64,000 nucleotides of DNA from positions 1 to 64,000 of the forward strand of contig NZ_JAGZMO010000003.1 in NCBI RefSeq assembly GCF_018364065.1, given 5' to 3'. Below are positions 16,486 through 25,425 of the stretch, piece after piece. The position numbers and the translations under genes are program-made. The notes below the pieces were generated by a model that was given only the letters and a program-made list of their open reading frames with translations, had not been told where the DNA came from and searched no databases. Numbering within the stretch: the first letter of the stretch is position 1; each line of letters starts with the position of its first letter. This stretch comes from Veillonella sp. Lineage in GTDB: Bacteria > Bacillota > Negativicutes > Veillonellales > Veillonellaceae.

Positions 16486-17977
16486 GAGCATTGCCTCCTA
16501 ATTGGTTCCAGTGTTCGAAAAATAAAGGATAGGATTTGGTAATTGCCTCGCTGTCTTTAAGTTGTACATCGTTACGGCTGATTAGAGCCATTAACGTGCC
16601 GGCCATGACGAGGCGATGGTCGTTGCAACAGTCACCGGTGCCACCTTCGAGGCTACCGGTTCCTTCAATATATAGATTATCGCCTACGCAATATGCGTGA
16701 CCGCCCAGGTCGTTGACCAGATTGGTTACGGCTACAAGGCGGTCCGATTCTTTAAGACGGAGGCGTTCGCCGTTTATAAATTCGCTTTTACCTTCAATGC
16801 CACAGGCGAGAGCGGCCAATACAGGGAGTAGGTCGGGCATTTGCTCCAAGTCTACATGAAGTGGCTTTGTTGCTTTGCCGGTGCATAGTAAGTCAGCGAT
16901 GGTATGTTGCGATGTCGCGTTTAGATTATTCTTAGGCTTGTGATTCGCGTCTTTTTCAGGTACGGCGTTTACCCACTCAACAGTGGCACCGGACTGACGA
17001 ACTACATCAATGATGCGGCGGTCCGCCTGTACAGAATCGGCAGCCAGGCAGGTAACAGTAAGTGGTTGGCCGGTTAAAGCGGCGCCCACAAGCCAGATGG
17101 CACTGTTCGACCAATCTCCTTCAATGGCATAATCCGTTTGGCCTACATACTGTGCCAGAAGAGGAACGGAAAAGCCGTCGCCTTTCGTGTTCACCGTTAC
17201 GCCGAAATCTTTCATTACTTTGATGGTAAGATTTACATAATCTCGCGATTGAAGCGGAGTGGTGCTCTCTATTGTAACAGCAGTTGCTTGATCGGAAGAT
17301 GCTACTGTATTTACAAGGCCTGCGGACTTCGAGTAATCTATATCTTCGCTCTTCATATAGGGAGCGGCTAATAAAAGGCCGGAGAAAAATTGACTGCTTA
17401 TATGGCCGGCCAATTCGAAGTGGCCTCCTTGTAAATGACCGCTCATGGTAAATGGTGGTTTTGGTGCGGAAAAGGAAACTCCATGGGCCTCCATTTGGCT
17501 TTTTAACGGTTCTAATGGACGGTCCGGTAAACGGCCTGCTGCGGTTACGTGCACATCGGATGCGATGGCGGCGCCTACAGGAAGAAGGAGACGCAAGGTA
17601 GTACCTGACTCGTGCGCATCAATATACGGTGCCGTTTGAGCAGAGGTGCCGGATGCCGATGTAGTTGTGGAACCTGATGCGGGCACGGAAGTTGAAGCCG
17701 ATGCTGTTTCAGTTGCAGTTTCAGTTTCAGTTGCAGGTGCAACCGAAACTTGATGACCAATTGGCTGCACAGTTACGCCGGTGGCTGTTTTTTCTATTTG
17801 AGCGCCTAGACCCCGCAAGGAATTGATGGTCGCATCAATATCTTTGGAGTAGTGGGCAATGCGCAATGTGGATGGTGTAGTGCTCAGGGCCGCCGCAATG
17901 AGCGCACGGTGAGCATGTGCTTTAGCGGGAATGGCCCCGATTGTACCGGTCGGTACAGAATTAGTAATACGATGCAT
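16475..17977 (-). CDS. aroA: EPSP synthase with low-complexity insertion
   Basis: 3-phosphoshikimate 1-carboxyvinyltransferase, here 500 residues where about 430 is usual. Recognisable blocks are KAHAHRALI, ESGTTLRLLLP, GRLPDRPL, EGDWSNSAIWL, GERLRLKESDRL and DHRLVMAGTL. The extra length comes from a Thr/Ser/Ala/Glu-rich stretch at about 78-116 inserted before ESGTTLR, in the N-terminal part of the fold. At DNA level part of it is a hexanucleotide-like repeat (17702-17737). RBS GGAGG precedes ATG. It lies between aroB (104 bp upstream) and aroC (overlapping). Confidence 0.94.
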   Translation of the reverse strand: MHRITNSVPTGTIGAIPAKAHAHRALIAAALSTTPSTLRIAHYSKDIDATINSLRGLGAQIEKTATGVTVQPIGHQVSVAPATETETATETASASTSVPASGSTTTSASGTSAQTAPYIDAHESGTTLRLLLPVGAAIASDVHVTAAGRLPDRPLEPLKSQMEAHGVSFSAPKPPFTMSGHLQGGHFELAGHISSQFFSGLLLAAPYMKSEDIDYSKSAGLVNTVASSDQATAVTIESTTPLQSRDYVNLTIKVMKDFGVTVNTKGDGFSVPLLAQYVGQTDYAIEGDWSNSAIWLVGAALTGQPLTVTCLAADSVQADRRIIDVVRQSGATVEWVNAVPEKDANHKPKNNLNATSQHTIADLLCTGKATKPLHVDLEQMPDLLPVLAALACGIEGKSEFINGERLRLKESDRLVAVTNLVNDLGGHAYCVGDNLYIEGTGSLEGGTGDCCNDHRLVMAGTLMALISRNDVQLKDSEAITKSYPLFFEHWNQLGGNAHEL

Positions 17978-18081
17978 GAAGACCTCCTTGCGGAATATAT
18001 GGACAGTTCTATGCGAACGGATGGAATCAGACTATATGGCTATATATATTATTTTATATCTCATATTTTATACCTCATATT

Positions 18082-19140
18082 TTATACTTCAAGGTATTGA
18101 GGCAGTTCGCTGTGAGGCACGGTAACGAGCTCGCAGTGTCCCCAGCGGTCGGGACGAACGATAGTAATGGTTTGTCCGTGACTCTTTTTATCGTGTAAGG
18201 CGGCTTCACATAAAATATCCGCTGTAATGTCGGTTGTAGTCGGCAAGTGATGTGTCTTTAAGATGTTGAGGAAGCGTTCACATTCAGTTGGTTGAATAAA
18301 ACCTTCTTTGACTGCACTACGCATCATAATGGCCATACCGATAGCGACGGCGTGACCGTGATGAATGGTAAAATGACTGGCCATTTCAATGCCATGCCCG
18401 AACGTGTGCCCAAAGTTTAACAGCTGGCGCAAGCCTTTTTCCAACTCGTCCTGACTGACTACAGCAGCTTTCGCTTTTACACAGAAGGAAATGATGCGGC
18501 TCACATAGGCTTGGCTGGAGGCTGTAAGCGGTGCTTTTTCCAACATGTCCAGCAGCTCCGGATAGCCCAGCATGCCGTATTTTATAACTTCGCCGCAACC
18601 ATTGTTAAATTCTTCGTCCGGCAGAGTGGTGAGCGCTTGCGGATCGCACAACACTAGGATTGGTTGCTTGAAGGCGCCCCACAGATTCTTGCCGGCGCTG
18701 AGATTGACGGCTGTTTTGCCGCCTACGGAGGAATCGACAGCAGCCAACAGGCTTGTAGGCATTTGAATGTAGTCGATACCGCGCAAATATGTGGCGGCTG
18801 CAAAGCCGGCCATGTCCCCTACGACACCGCCGCCAAGAGCGATGAGTAAATCTCGACGTGTGAGTGATTTGCCGGCCAGAAATTCAACTAAATCAATCAG
18901 TTGATGTGAGTTTTTCTGCGCTTCACCGTTCGGGAAAATATATTCATGTACAGTATAACCTACATTTGTGAGAGCCTCTTTTACCGGTTGCAGATAAAGC
19001 GGTGCCACCTTATCGTCGCTCACGATGACTACGGAGCACGGTTTCTTGACTTCTTCTACATAGGGTGCCACATTGAGGAGTGCGCCCTGTTTTATAATTA
19101 CTTCATAGGGTGTGGATGCTTCAATGGTAATCCGTTCCAT
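18082..19140 (-). CDS. aroB: 3-dehydroquinate synthase
   Basis: AroB of 352 residues, the NAD- and metal-dependent enzyme that cyclises DAHP to 3-dehydroquinate. The NAD-binding segment GGGVVGDMAGFAAATYLRG is near residue 104. Metal-ligand regions NNGCGEVIKYGML, NFGHTFGHGIE and HGHAVAIGMA follow. Preceded by AAAGGA. It is the second gene of the aromatic operon, 33 bp after aroF. Confidence 0.95.
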   Translation of the reverse strand: MERITIEASTPYEVIIKQGALLNVAPYVEEVKKPCSVVIVSDDKVAPLYLQPVKEALTNVGYTVHEYIFPNGEAQKNSHQLIDLVEFLAGKSLTRRDLLIALGGGVVGDMAGFAAATYLRGIDYIQMPTSLLAAVDSSVGGKTAVNLSAGKNLWGAFKQPILVLCDPQALTTLPDEEFNNGCGEVIKYGMLGYPELLDMLEKAPLTASSQAYVSRIISFCVKAKAAVVSQDELEKGLRQLLNFGHTFGHGIEMASHFTIHHGHAVAIGMAIMMRSAVKEGFIQPTECERFLNILKTHHLPTTTDITADILCEAALHDKKSHGQTITIVRPDRWGHCELVTVPHSELPQYLEV

Positions 19141-19173
19141 TATAAATCCTTTCTGTTGAATAGTACGTTGGGC

Positions 19174-20184
19174 TTATAAGATAGGACTTATAAGGTCGCG
19201 CAAGGTGAATACTTCACGGCTTAAAGCGCTGAATTGTTCAGGGCAAAGCGCTTGTGGACCGTCGCACAGCGCCGTTGTCGGATTGTTGTGAACTTCAATC
19301 ATGAGGCCGTCTGCACCGCCGCCGGTGGAAGCCAAGGAAAGTGGTCGTACCATGCGGCTCATGCCGGCTGCATGGCTCGGATCCATAATAATCGGTAAAT
19401 GACTCAATTCGTGAATCATTGGAATGGCCGTAACATCCAAGGTGTTTCGTGTCTTTGTTTCGAAGGTGCGGATACCGCGTTCGCAAAGGACGATTTGTGT
19501 GTTCCCTTCGCTCATGATGTATTCAGCGGCCATCAACCATTCTTCGTAAGTAGCACTGAGACCGCGTTTTAAAAGAACCGGTTTATTCAGCTTGCCCACT
19601 TCTTTCAACAAAGTGAAGTTCTGCATATTGCGGGCGCCGATTTGAAGCATGTCTACGTCATCGAAGTACTGGAGTTGGGATGGATCCATTACTTCGGAAA
19701 CGATTGGCAAGCCTGTTTCTTCTTTGGCTAACAGGAGTAATTCAAGACCGCTTGGTCCCATGCCCTGGAAGGAGTATGGCGAGGTGCGCGGTTTGAAAGC
19801 GCCGCCGCGTAAAATCGTAGCGCCGGCCTCTTTTACGGCCTTCGCTGTAGCGAGTACCTGTTCCGGAGTTTCTACGGAGCAAGGACCGGCGATGATGGCG
19901 AAGTGACCGCCACCGATTTTAACGCCGCCTACATCCACGATAGTGTCATCCGGATGGAATTTGCGGTTGGCCTTTTTAAAAGGCTCCTGAATGCGCGTTA
20001 CTTTTTCTACGATAGGAAGAGATTCGATTTGACGTTTGTCCAAAGAAGCAGTATCACCAATGATGCCGAGAACGGAGTAATGCTGTCCGGAAGACGGATG
20101 AACTTGAAAACCTTGTGACTCTAACATGTTGCGTAACTTTTGTAACTCTTCAGGTGATACATTGTCTTTTAGTGTGATAATCAT
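19174..20184 (-). CDS. aroF: 3-deoxy-7-phosphoheptulonate (DAHP) synthase
   Basis: The first enzyme of the aromatic pathway, joining phosphoenolpyruvate and erythrose 4-phosphate. Residues 1-65 resemble the ferredoxin-like regulatory domain of Thermotoga-type enzymes, and the barrel follows with IAGPCSVE, LRGGAFKPRTSPYSFQG, LLKRGL, LCERGIRTFE and IMDPSHAAG. Length (336) is typical for that subtype. It leads the aroF-aroB-aroA-aroC-aroEK operon and is the gene immediately controlled by the leader-peptide attenuator at 20329-20491. GGAGG is 8 nt before ATG. Confidence 0.95.
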   Translation of the reverse strand: MIITLKDNVSPEELQKLRNMLESQGFQVHPSSGQHYSVLGIIGDTASLDKRQIESLPIVEKVTRIQEPFKKANRKFHPDDTIVDVGGVKIGGGHFAIIAGPCSVETPEQVLATAKAVKEAGATILRGGAFKPRTSPYSFQGMGPSGLELLLLAKEETGLPIVSEVMDPSQLQYFDDVDMLQIGARNMQNFTLLKEVGKLNKPVLLKRGLSATYEEWLMAAEYIMSEGNTQIVLCERGIRTFETKTRNTLDVTAIPMIHELSHLPIIMDPSHAAGMSRMVRPLSLASTGGGADGLMIEVHNNPTTALCDGPQALCPEQFSALSREVFTLRDLISPIL

Positions 20185-20258
20185 GATATTTCCTCCATAT
20201 CGTTAATACAAGGCTCTGAAATGTGAGCCGCCTACCAATTGCTACTTACCGCGCAATG

Positions 20259-20320
20259 CTTCGAAAAACTGTCAACCGTACTACTATGCTACTCATTTTT
20301 AAATAGGAGTTTTTCCGAAG
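20259..20320 (-). other. Second hairpin in the aroF leader
   Basis: CTTCGGAAAAACT (minus strand, 20308-20320) pairs with AGTTTTTCGAAG (20259-20270) with one bulged G. It lies between the attenuator terminator and aroF. It has no T-run and may stabilise or pace the read-through transcript. Confidence 0.45.
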
Positions 20321-20328
20321 AACATAAT

Positions 20329-20364
20329 AAAAAAGGAGCCACCCGTGACAATACGGGTAGCTCC
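20329..20364 (-). terminator. Attenuator terminator of the aromatic operon
   Basis: On the minus strand GGAGCTACCCGT pairs with ACGGGTGGCTCC (one G-U pair) around a 6-nt loop, followed by TTTTTTATTA. It sits 35 nt after the leader peptide stop and 145 nt before aroF. Its 5' arm TACCCGTA is also complementary to TACGGGTA inside the leader peptide frame (20422-20429), the alternative antiterminator pairing. Confidence 0.88.
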
Positions 20365-20398
20365 TTCACTATACTAAGCCGTGCTATGATAACCTAAA

Positions 20399-20491
20399 TC
20401 AGCGTAGCCCAAATAGTCCTTTACCCGTAGAGTGGATAAAGAACCAAAAGTAGAAGTATTGGCTGTTAATTGTGCTGATTTGATTCATCAT
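20399..20491 (-). CDS. Aromatic-rich leader peptide of the aro operon
   Basis: A 30-residue frame starting at tandem ATG codons (20491), with AAAGGAG about 9 nt upstream. Residues 12-18 read YFYFWFF: seven consecutive aromatic residues covering Tyr, Phe and Trp. The frame is followed by an intrinsic terminator and then by aroF, which makes the precursor of all three amino acids. This is the classic design of ribosome-mediated attenuation: stalling at these codons when aromatic aminoacyl-tRNA is scarce would leave 20422-20429 free to pair with the terminator's 5' arm. It was missed by length-based gene calling. It is inferred from sequence; no conservation test was possible. Confidence 0.88.
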   Translation of the reverse strand: MMNQISTINSQYFYFWFFIHSTGKGLFGLR

Positions 20492-20524
20492 CTGTAAGGC
20501 TCCTTTCGTTAAGTAGTTTTTCAC

Positions 20525-20554
20525 ATTATAAACCACAAATTAAATTGTTGGCAA
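20525..20554 (-). promoter_or_regulatory. Promoter of the aromatic operon
   Basis: On the minus strand TTGCCA (20549-20554) and TATAAT (20525-20530) are 18 bp apart. The predicted transcript starts about 27 nt before the leader-peptide start, as expected for an attenuator leader. Confidence 0.75.
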
Positions 20555-20624
20555 GCTTTTTTTTCAAAAAACGATGAAAAAATGAGTTTTTCCTGTGAAC
20601 AAGTGTGTAATTATTGTAAACAAA

Positions 20625-21881
20625 TTAATAGCCTAAAGCTAAGATTAAGGATCCTACAGCTAAGGCACAGATAATTGGAATCCCGTTACGTTTGGTAACT
20701 TCTAATGGGTTTACGCCTGCAATACCGGCAACGATGATGGTGGCACCGGCGATTGGGGAAATGGTACGGCCCAAGGTACCGCCCAAGGTTGCCATGGAAC
20801 CCATTTGAATCGTTGTCATGCCGAAGTCCATAGCGTGGGATGAAATGGCTTCATTGAATGCCATGGTAGCCGCATCGCCGGAACCGGTAATAAGGCCGAG
20901 CAGGAATGGACCAACTGCGGCAGCCACTTTCATGATGGCTGGGTTTTGCATCATTTCTACTGTGAAGGCTTTTACGAGACCCATGGAATCCATACCGGCA
21001 ACGAATACGCCGGACGCGATGATGATGGACATGATTTTTGCATAGCCGTCGCCCATGCCGTTGAAGAAATTATTGGAAATTTCACGAGGGCTTTTGCGTG
21101 TGACTATAATAGCCAGGAATGCACCGATGATCATAGCGGCCGCTACGGATACTTTGAAGGCCGGAATCACTTTGGTGGCACCTAATAATAAAATGGCAAT
21201 TGGAACAATCGGCATAAGTGCGTAAACGAAGTTAACTTTGAAGTTGGAATCGATTTCCAATCCTTCCGCTTTGTGACCTTTGTATTCTTTGGTGAAGTAG
21301 GCCACTAAGCTGAGGGTTACGCAAGCTGTTATCAAAGAAGCAATGTTGGCAAGGTAGTGGAAGTGAATTACATCCATTGGTGTTGCCTGCGCCAATTTAG
21401 CAACGAAGGCGTTGTGAGCCAGGCCCGGATTTAACATGGAGCCGTATGTACCGGCTTTTAGAGCAGCGGCAGCCATGGCCGGATGAATGTCGGCGGACAT
21501 CATGAGCGGTATGAACACGGCGCCGGCCGCAGCGGCTGTACCGGCTGCACTTGGTAAGGCCACGTTGATAAGATATGTGGCAATTACTACGCCGGGAATC
21601 AAGAAGAATGGAACGCGTTTAATTACACTGGCTAAGAGATTTACTAAATGTTTGTCACATTCCGTATATTTCATAACCAAGGCAAAGCCCATGCAGGAGC
21701 AGATGGATGTAATCAAACCGGCGCTGGTCATGCTTTTTTCAAAGGCTTTGAAAATGTCCATCGGTACGCCGCCGATGATGCCCATTAAGAAACCTGCGCC
21801 CAATAATACCACCTTGGCATCGTATTTCAGGATTAACAATACGATGGTGGCAATAACAATAATAGAACCGGCAATAATCAT
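20625..21881 (-). CDS. dcuC: DcuC-family anaerobic C4-dicarboxylate carrier
   Basis: A 418-residue membrane protein with about 12 hydrophobic segments. GSGDAATMAFNEA near residue 338 and the preceding LPSAAGTAAAAGAVFIPLM are typical of the DcuC family, which exchanges or takes up C4-dicarboxylates such as fumarate and succinate. It is divergent from an AbgA-like amidohydrolase gene, so uptake of a peptide-like or amino-acid conjugate is also possible. The substrate is inferred from family only. The 20592-20624 downstream stretch runs into the aro promoter region. Confidence 0.78.
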   Translation of the reverse strand: MIIAGSIIVIATIVLLILKYDAKVVLLGAGFLMGIIGGVPMDIFKAFEKSMTSAGLITSICSCMGFALVMKYTECDKHLVNLLASVIKRVPFFLIPGVVIATYLINVALPSAAGTAAAAGAVFIPLMMSADIHPAMAAAALKAGTYGSMLNPGLAHNAFVAKLAQATPMDVIHFHYLANIASLITACVTLSLVAYFTKEYKGHKAEGLEIDSNFKVNFVYALMPIVPIAILLLGATKVIPAFKVSVAAAMIIGAFLAIIVTRKSPREISNNFFNGMGDGYAKIMSIIIASGVFVAGMDSMGLVKAFTVEMMQNPAIMKVAAAVGPFLLGLITGSGDAATMAFNEAISSHAMDFGMTTIQMGSMATLGGTLGRTISPIAGATIIVAGIAGVNPLEVTKRNGIPIICALAVGSLILALGY

Positions 21882-22407
21882 AATACATCTCCCTTTTCTC
21901 TCTTTTGTGAGACCGTATATGTATTTATAAAATAAATTAATGGTGCATGGAAATAATTTCTAATAAGTAAAAACCATAATTTTTCATAAATACGTATAAA
22001 ACCTCGAATACCTATAAAAATCTATAACACGGATTATAGCGAATAATAGGTGGCATCGCAATAAATAGGGACGATGTATACATGTATACATATAATGGAC
22101 TTGTTGTGCAGGCACCTTGTCTTATCGTATGATAAGAGTACATTTTAGTCGTTGGGCCGCACATGGAGATGATTTAACACCGATCTTGTTGGCAGCTTGT
22201 CCTATATTTGCATATAGTCAACGAGCATAAGAGGTGTATAATACATGTATAATGAGTGTATAGGAAGTGTATAAAATCGGTAGTATCCCCAATTCAACTT
22301 ATAAAATAAAGTGATAAATTTTATTAATGAGTTGAAACGGAGTTGACTGAAATTCTGAACGGCTAACCGGTGTATCTGAAACACGTAGAGAAAAAGGAGA
22401 GGTTTTA
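21882..22407. promoter_or_regulatory. Divergent control region between dcuC and abgA
   Basis: This 526-bp gap holds a perfect 18-bp palindrome ATGTATACATGTATACAT (22074-22091) that runs directly into a TATAAT (22091-22096), a second inverted repeat TCTTATC-GTAT-GATAAGA (22120-22137), and three GTGTATA motifs between 22234 and 22274 of which one continues as GTATAATAC. No -35 box is evident at the palindrome, as expected for a regulator-dependent promoter. No gene was recognised. Confidence 0.6.
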
Positions 22408-23706
22408 ATGAATAGTATTGAATTTGCACAGTCTAAAAAAGAGGAATATATTGCACGTCGTCGCGATTTGCATCGCCATCCGGAACCGGGCTGGCTGGAA
22501 TATCGTACGGCCGCGTTTGCAGCTACCGTATTAACTAAGTTAGGCTATGAAGTGGCCGCCGGTGCGGAGGTTCTCGATTTAGATTCCCGTATGGGTCTTC
22601 CTTCAGAGGCAACCATGAAAGCCGCTATGGAGCGAGCCGTTGCAGAAGGGGCGGATCCTGCGTGGGTGGAAGTGTTCGGCTATGGCAAAACAGCCTTAGT
22701 TGCGACTATGCATTTTGAAACAGAAGGCCCTACAGTGGCGTTCCGTGCCGATATTGACTCTAATGATGTAAGCGAAAGTCAGGAAAGCGGTCATCTTCCT
22801 TGTGACAATGGCTTTGCATCGATTCACGAAAATGCTATGCACGCCTGCGGCCATGATGCTCATTTGACGATGCTCTTAGGCTTGGCCGAATACATTGCTA
22901 CCAATAAAGATCGATTTAAAGGGACAGTAAAATTAATTGTACAGCCGGCAGAAGAAGGGGTACGCGGTGCATATGCCATGATGAAAGCGGGCGTCGTAGA
23001 TGACGTGGACACTTTATTCGGCATGCACATCGGCATTGACCGTGCGTTGACCGGCGCGTTGGCTTGCAGTGATCCGGGCTTCTTGGCTACTACGAAGCTG
23101 GATGCTCATTTTTCCGGCTATGCAGCCCATGCAGGTGCAAGCCCTGAAAAGGCGAAGAATGCCATGTTGGCCGCTTGTACAGCTGTATTGAATATGCAGG
23201 CTATTGCCCGTCATTCCGGCGGCATCAGCCGTATTAATGTAGGTACTTTAGAAGCCGGTACAGGCCGCAATGTAACTCCGGATCGTGCCACTTTAAAATT
23301 GGAAGTGCGCGGTGAAACTACGGACGTGAACGAATATATGGAAGAACGTTGCCGTACCATTTTAAACGGCGCAGCCATGATGCACGATTGCACGGTGGAT
23401 ATTGTGAAGGCCGGTGGCACTCCGGCTGTATTGAACAGCGAAGAGTTGGCGAAAGATGTGCAGACTTTGGCAGAAGGAACAAAACTCTTTGAACGAGTGG
23501 ACTATTCCTATTCCGGTGGCGGCAGCGAAGACTGTGCGTACTTTATGCGTCGTGTTATCGAACGGGGCGGTCAGGCTACGTATATGATCTTAGGTTCCGA
23601 CATTAAAGCACCTCATCACAATCCACGTTTTGACATTGACGAAGCGGACATGATTAAAGGTGTGGCATGGTTAGGCGCGTTGGCAGATAAATATTTGGGA
23701 AAATAA
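22408..23706 (+). CDS. abgA: AbgA-like M20 aminoacylase (aminobenzoyl-glutamate type)
   Basis: A 432-residue M20 metallohydrolase. The N-terminal RRDLHRHPEPGWLEYRTA, the SRMGLPSEATM segment and the long spacer match E. coli AbgA, a subunit of p-aminobenzoyl-glutamate hydrolase. Metal-site motifs are AFRADIDSND, HACGHDAHLTMLLG, QPAEEGVRGA and the late PHHNPRFD. An AbgB partner is absent here, although a second M20 protein follows. It probably cleaves an N-acyl amino acid, releasing an amino acid. AAAAAGGAG precedes ATG. Confidence 0.85.
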   Translation: MNSIEFAQSKKEEYIARRRDLHRHPEPGWLEYRTAAFAATVLTKLGYEVAAGAEVLDLDSRMGLPSEATMKAAMERAVAEGADPAWVEVFGYGKTALVATMHFETEGPTVAFRADIDSNDVSESQESGHLPCDNGFASIHENAMHACGHDAHLTMLLGLAEYIATNKDRFKGTVKLIVQPAEEGVRGAYAMMKAGVVDDVDTLFGMHIGIDRALTGALACSDPGFLATTKLDAHFSGYAAHAGASPEKAKNAMLAACTAVLNMQAIARHSGGISRINVGTLEAGTGRNVTPDRATLKLEVRGETTDVNEYMEERCRTILNGAAMMHDCTVDIVKAGGTPAVLNSEELAKDVQTLAEGTKLFERVDYSYSGGGSEDCAYFMRRVIERGGQATYMILGSDIKAPHHNPRFDIDEADMIKGVAWLGALADKYLGK

Positions 23707-23855
23707 GCAAAAATAAACTACAACTAACTGAATATGTATGAATAAGTTACCAATGAGTTAGATGCGTAGTACCAATAAGCAAAGGTATTAGTGTAAATAT
23801 AAATAAAAAGTGAGCAAAACACAGTTATATGTAAGGTTAAAGGGGCGGAATTATT

Positions 23856-25307
23856 ATGAGCCGGGATACAGAGAGTAATAAGCGTAATGGACAGACTGCT
23901 GATGCGGTTGTAGGGGCATCAGTGAATGTTAGTGATGAGCAGAATCTTCATTATATGCATGATATAGGTCACATGAGTGACGGATTGCATTCCATTATTC
24001 ATTCCGTAGAAGAGTCATTGAGCGTGTTAAAGAATATAACCGCTTCGGAGCGCGGCATTACTCGTTTGGCTTTCACTGATGAAGACTGGGCCGGTCGTTC
24101 CTATTTAATCAAACGCATGGAAGGTATGGGGCTCGTAGTGCGTGAAGATGCATTCGGCAATGTAATCGGGCGCCTGCCGGGTCTTGACGATAGTTTGCCG
24201 CCTATTATGAGCGGTTCGCACGGAGACAGTGTGCCTGAAGGTGGCAATTTTGACGGTATCGTCGGCGTACTGAGCGCCTTGGAAGTAGCTCGTTTATTGC
24301 AGGATGAAAAGGGTAAAAGCACCATTCGCCACCCTTACGAAGTTATTATTTTCATGGGTGAAGAAGGCAGTCGTTTCGGCGCCGCTATGATTGGCAGTGA
24401 AGCGTTAGTGGGTAAATTGACACAGGCTGATTTGGATCGCCTCACAGACCGTGAAGGCACTACATTGCGCCAGGCGCTTCAATTACGCAATTTGAATGAT
24501 AAAGCTATCGGCAAGCCTTTATATGACGGACCTATTCACGCTTATATTGAAGCGCATATTGAACAGGGCCGCGTGTTGGAAGAAATGAAATATCCTTTGG
24601 GCGTAGTTACAGGAATTGCAGGAGCTACACGTCACAGATTAACATTCTCCGGCCGGGCGGATCACTCCGGTGCCACGCCGATGAATATGCGCCGCGACGC
24701 ATTGTGCGGGGCGGCAGAAGTCATTTTGCAGGCCGAAGCATTAGCCTCGGAAATGACAGAAACAGCGAATCGTGCGGCTCTTGATCCTGAAGATGAATAC
24801 ATGGTAGCAGGTCGCATCATTAAGCATAGCGACTTGGCACCTGTGGTAGCCACTGCAGGGACGCTGCAGGTAACACCGGGCGCTCTCAATGTAATTCCCG
24901 GTGCTGTTGAATTGGGCCTGGATATTCGCTCCATTTCAAAAGTAGCGAAACGTCTGGTTTGGGATGCCTTACTGGGCTTTATTGAATCCATGTGTGAACG
25001 ACGCGATTTGACTGTCGATTACCGTTTGGTAATGGACGGAACTCCTGTAGTTCTTAAGGACTCTATGATTCAGGTATTGTCCGACGCGGCCAAGGAATGC
25101 GGCGTTGCGTCCATGTTGTTGCCGAGCGGCGCCGGCCATGACGCCATGAACATGGCGGAAATCACCCCGACGGGCATGTTGTTCATTCCTTGCAAGGATG
25201 GCGTCAGCCACAGCCCGATGGAATGGGCGGACAGTATCCACATTGCCAATGGGGTGCGCGTTTTAGAAAAAGCGGTGCGCCTGTTGGATGAAAAAGATAA
25301 TTTATAA
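23856..25307 (+). CDS. M20 hydantoinase/carbamoylase-family amidohydrolase
   Basis: A 483-residue zinc hydrolase related to N-carbamoyl-L-amino acid hydrolases and allantoate amidohydrolase. Evidence is GSHGDSVPEGGNFDGIVGVLSALE, FMGEEGSRFGAAMIGS, the AYIEAHIEQGRVLE segment, ADHSGATPMNMRRDA in the dimerisation domain and LPSGAGHDAMNMA near the C-terminus. The first 60 residues are a non-conserved N-terminal extension. It lies 149 bp after the AbgA-like gene on the same strand, suggesting a small operon that releases ammonia or amino acids from amide-type compounds. Exact substrate unknown. Confidence 0.83.
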   Translation: MSRDTESNKRNGQTADAVVGASVNVSDEQNLHYMHDIGHMSDGLHSIIHSVEESLSVLKNITASERGITRLAFTDEDWAGRSYLIKRMEGMGLVVREDAFGNVIGRLPGLDDSLPPIMSGSHGDSVPEGGNFDGIVGVLSALEVARLLQDEKGKSTIRHPYEVIIFMGEEGSRFGAAMIGSEALVGKLTQADLDRLTDREGTTLRQALQLRNLNDKAIGKPLYDGPIHAYIEAHIEQGRVLEEMKYPLGVVTGIAGATRHRLTFSGRADHSGATPMNMRRDALCGAAEVILQAEALASEMTETANRAALDPEDEYMVAGRIIKHSDLAPVVATAGTLQVTPGALNVIPGAVELGLDIRSISKVAKRLVWDALLGFIESMCERRDLTVDYRLVMDGTPVVLKDSMIQVLSDAAKECGVASMLLPSGAGHDAMNMAEITPTGMLFIPCKDGVSHSPMEWADSIHIANGVRVLEKAVRLLDEKDNL

Positions 25308-25315
25308 AGACATAC

Positions 25316-25346
25316 AAAAAAGACGGGTTAAAAACCCGTCTTTTTA
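25316..25346. terminator. Bidirectional terminator between amidohydrolase and nrdB
   Basis: The perfect stem AGACGGGTT / AACCCGTCT with a 3-nt loop is flanked by A and T runs. It serves the two convergent operons. Confidence 0.92.
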
Positions 25347-25425
25347 TGTTGTTATGTTGTATTAAATTTTTGATGTTATTTATTATAGTACGCTCTTACT
25401 GTAAAGTCAAAGGGCGTATTTTTTA

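Noticed and set aside
20185..20624. TRAP- or T-box-type control of aroF
   Set aside because: No series of spaced GAG/TAG triplets and no T-box sequence is seen, whereas a coding leader with seven aromatic codons is present.
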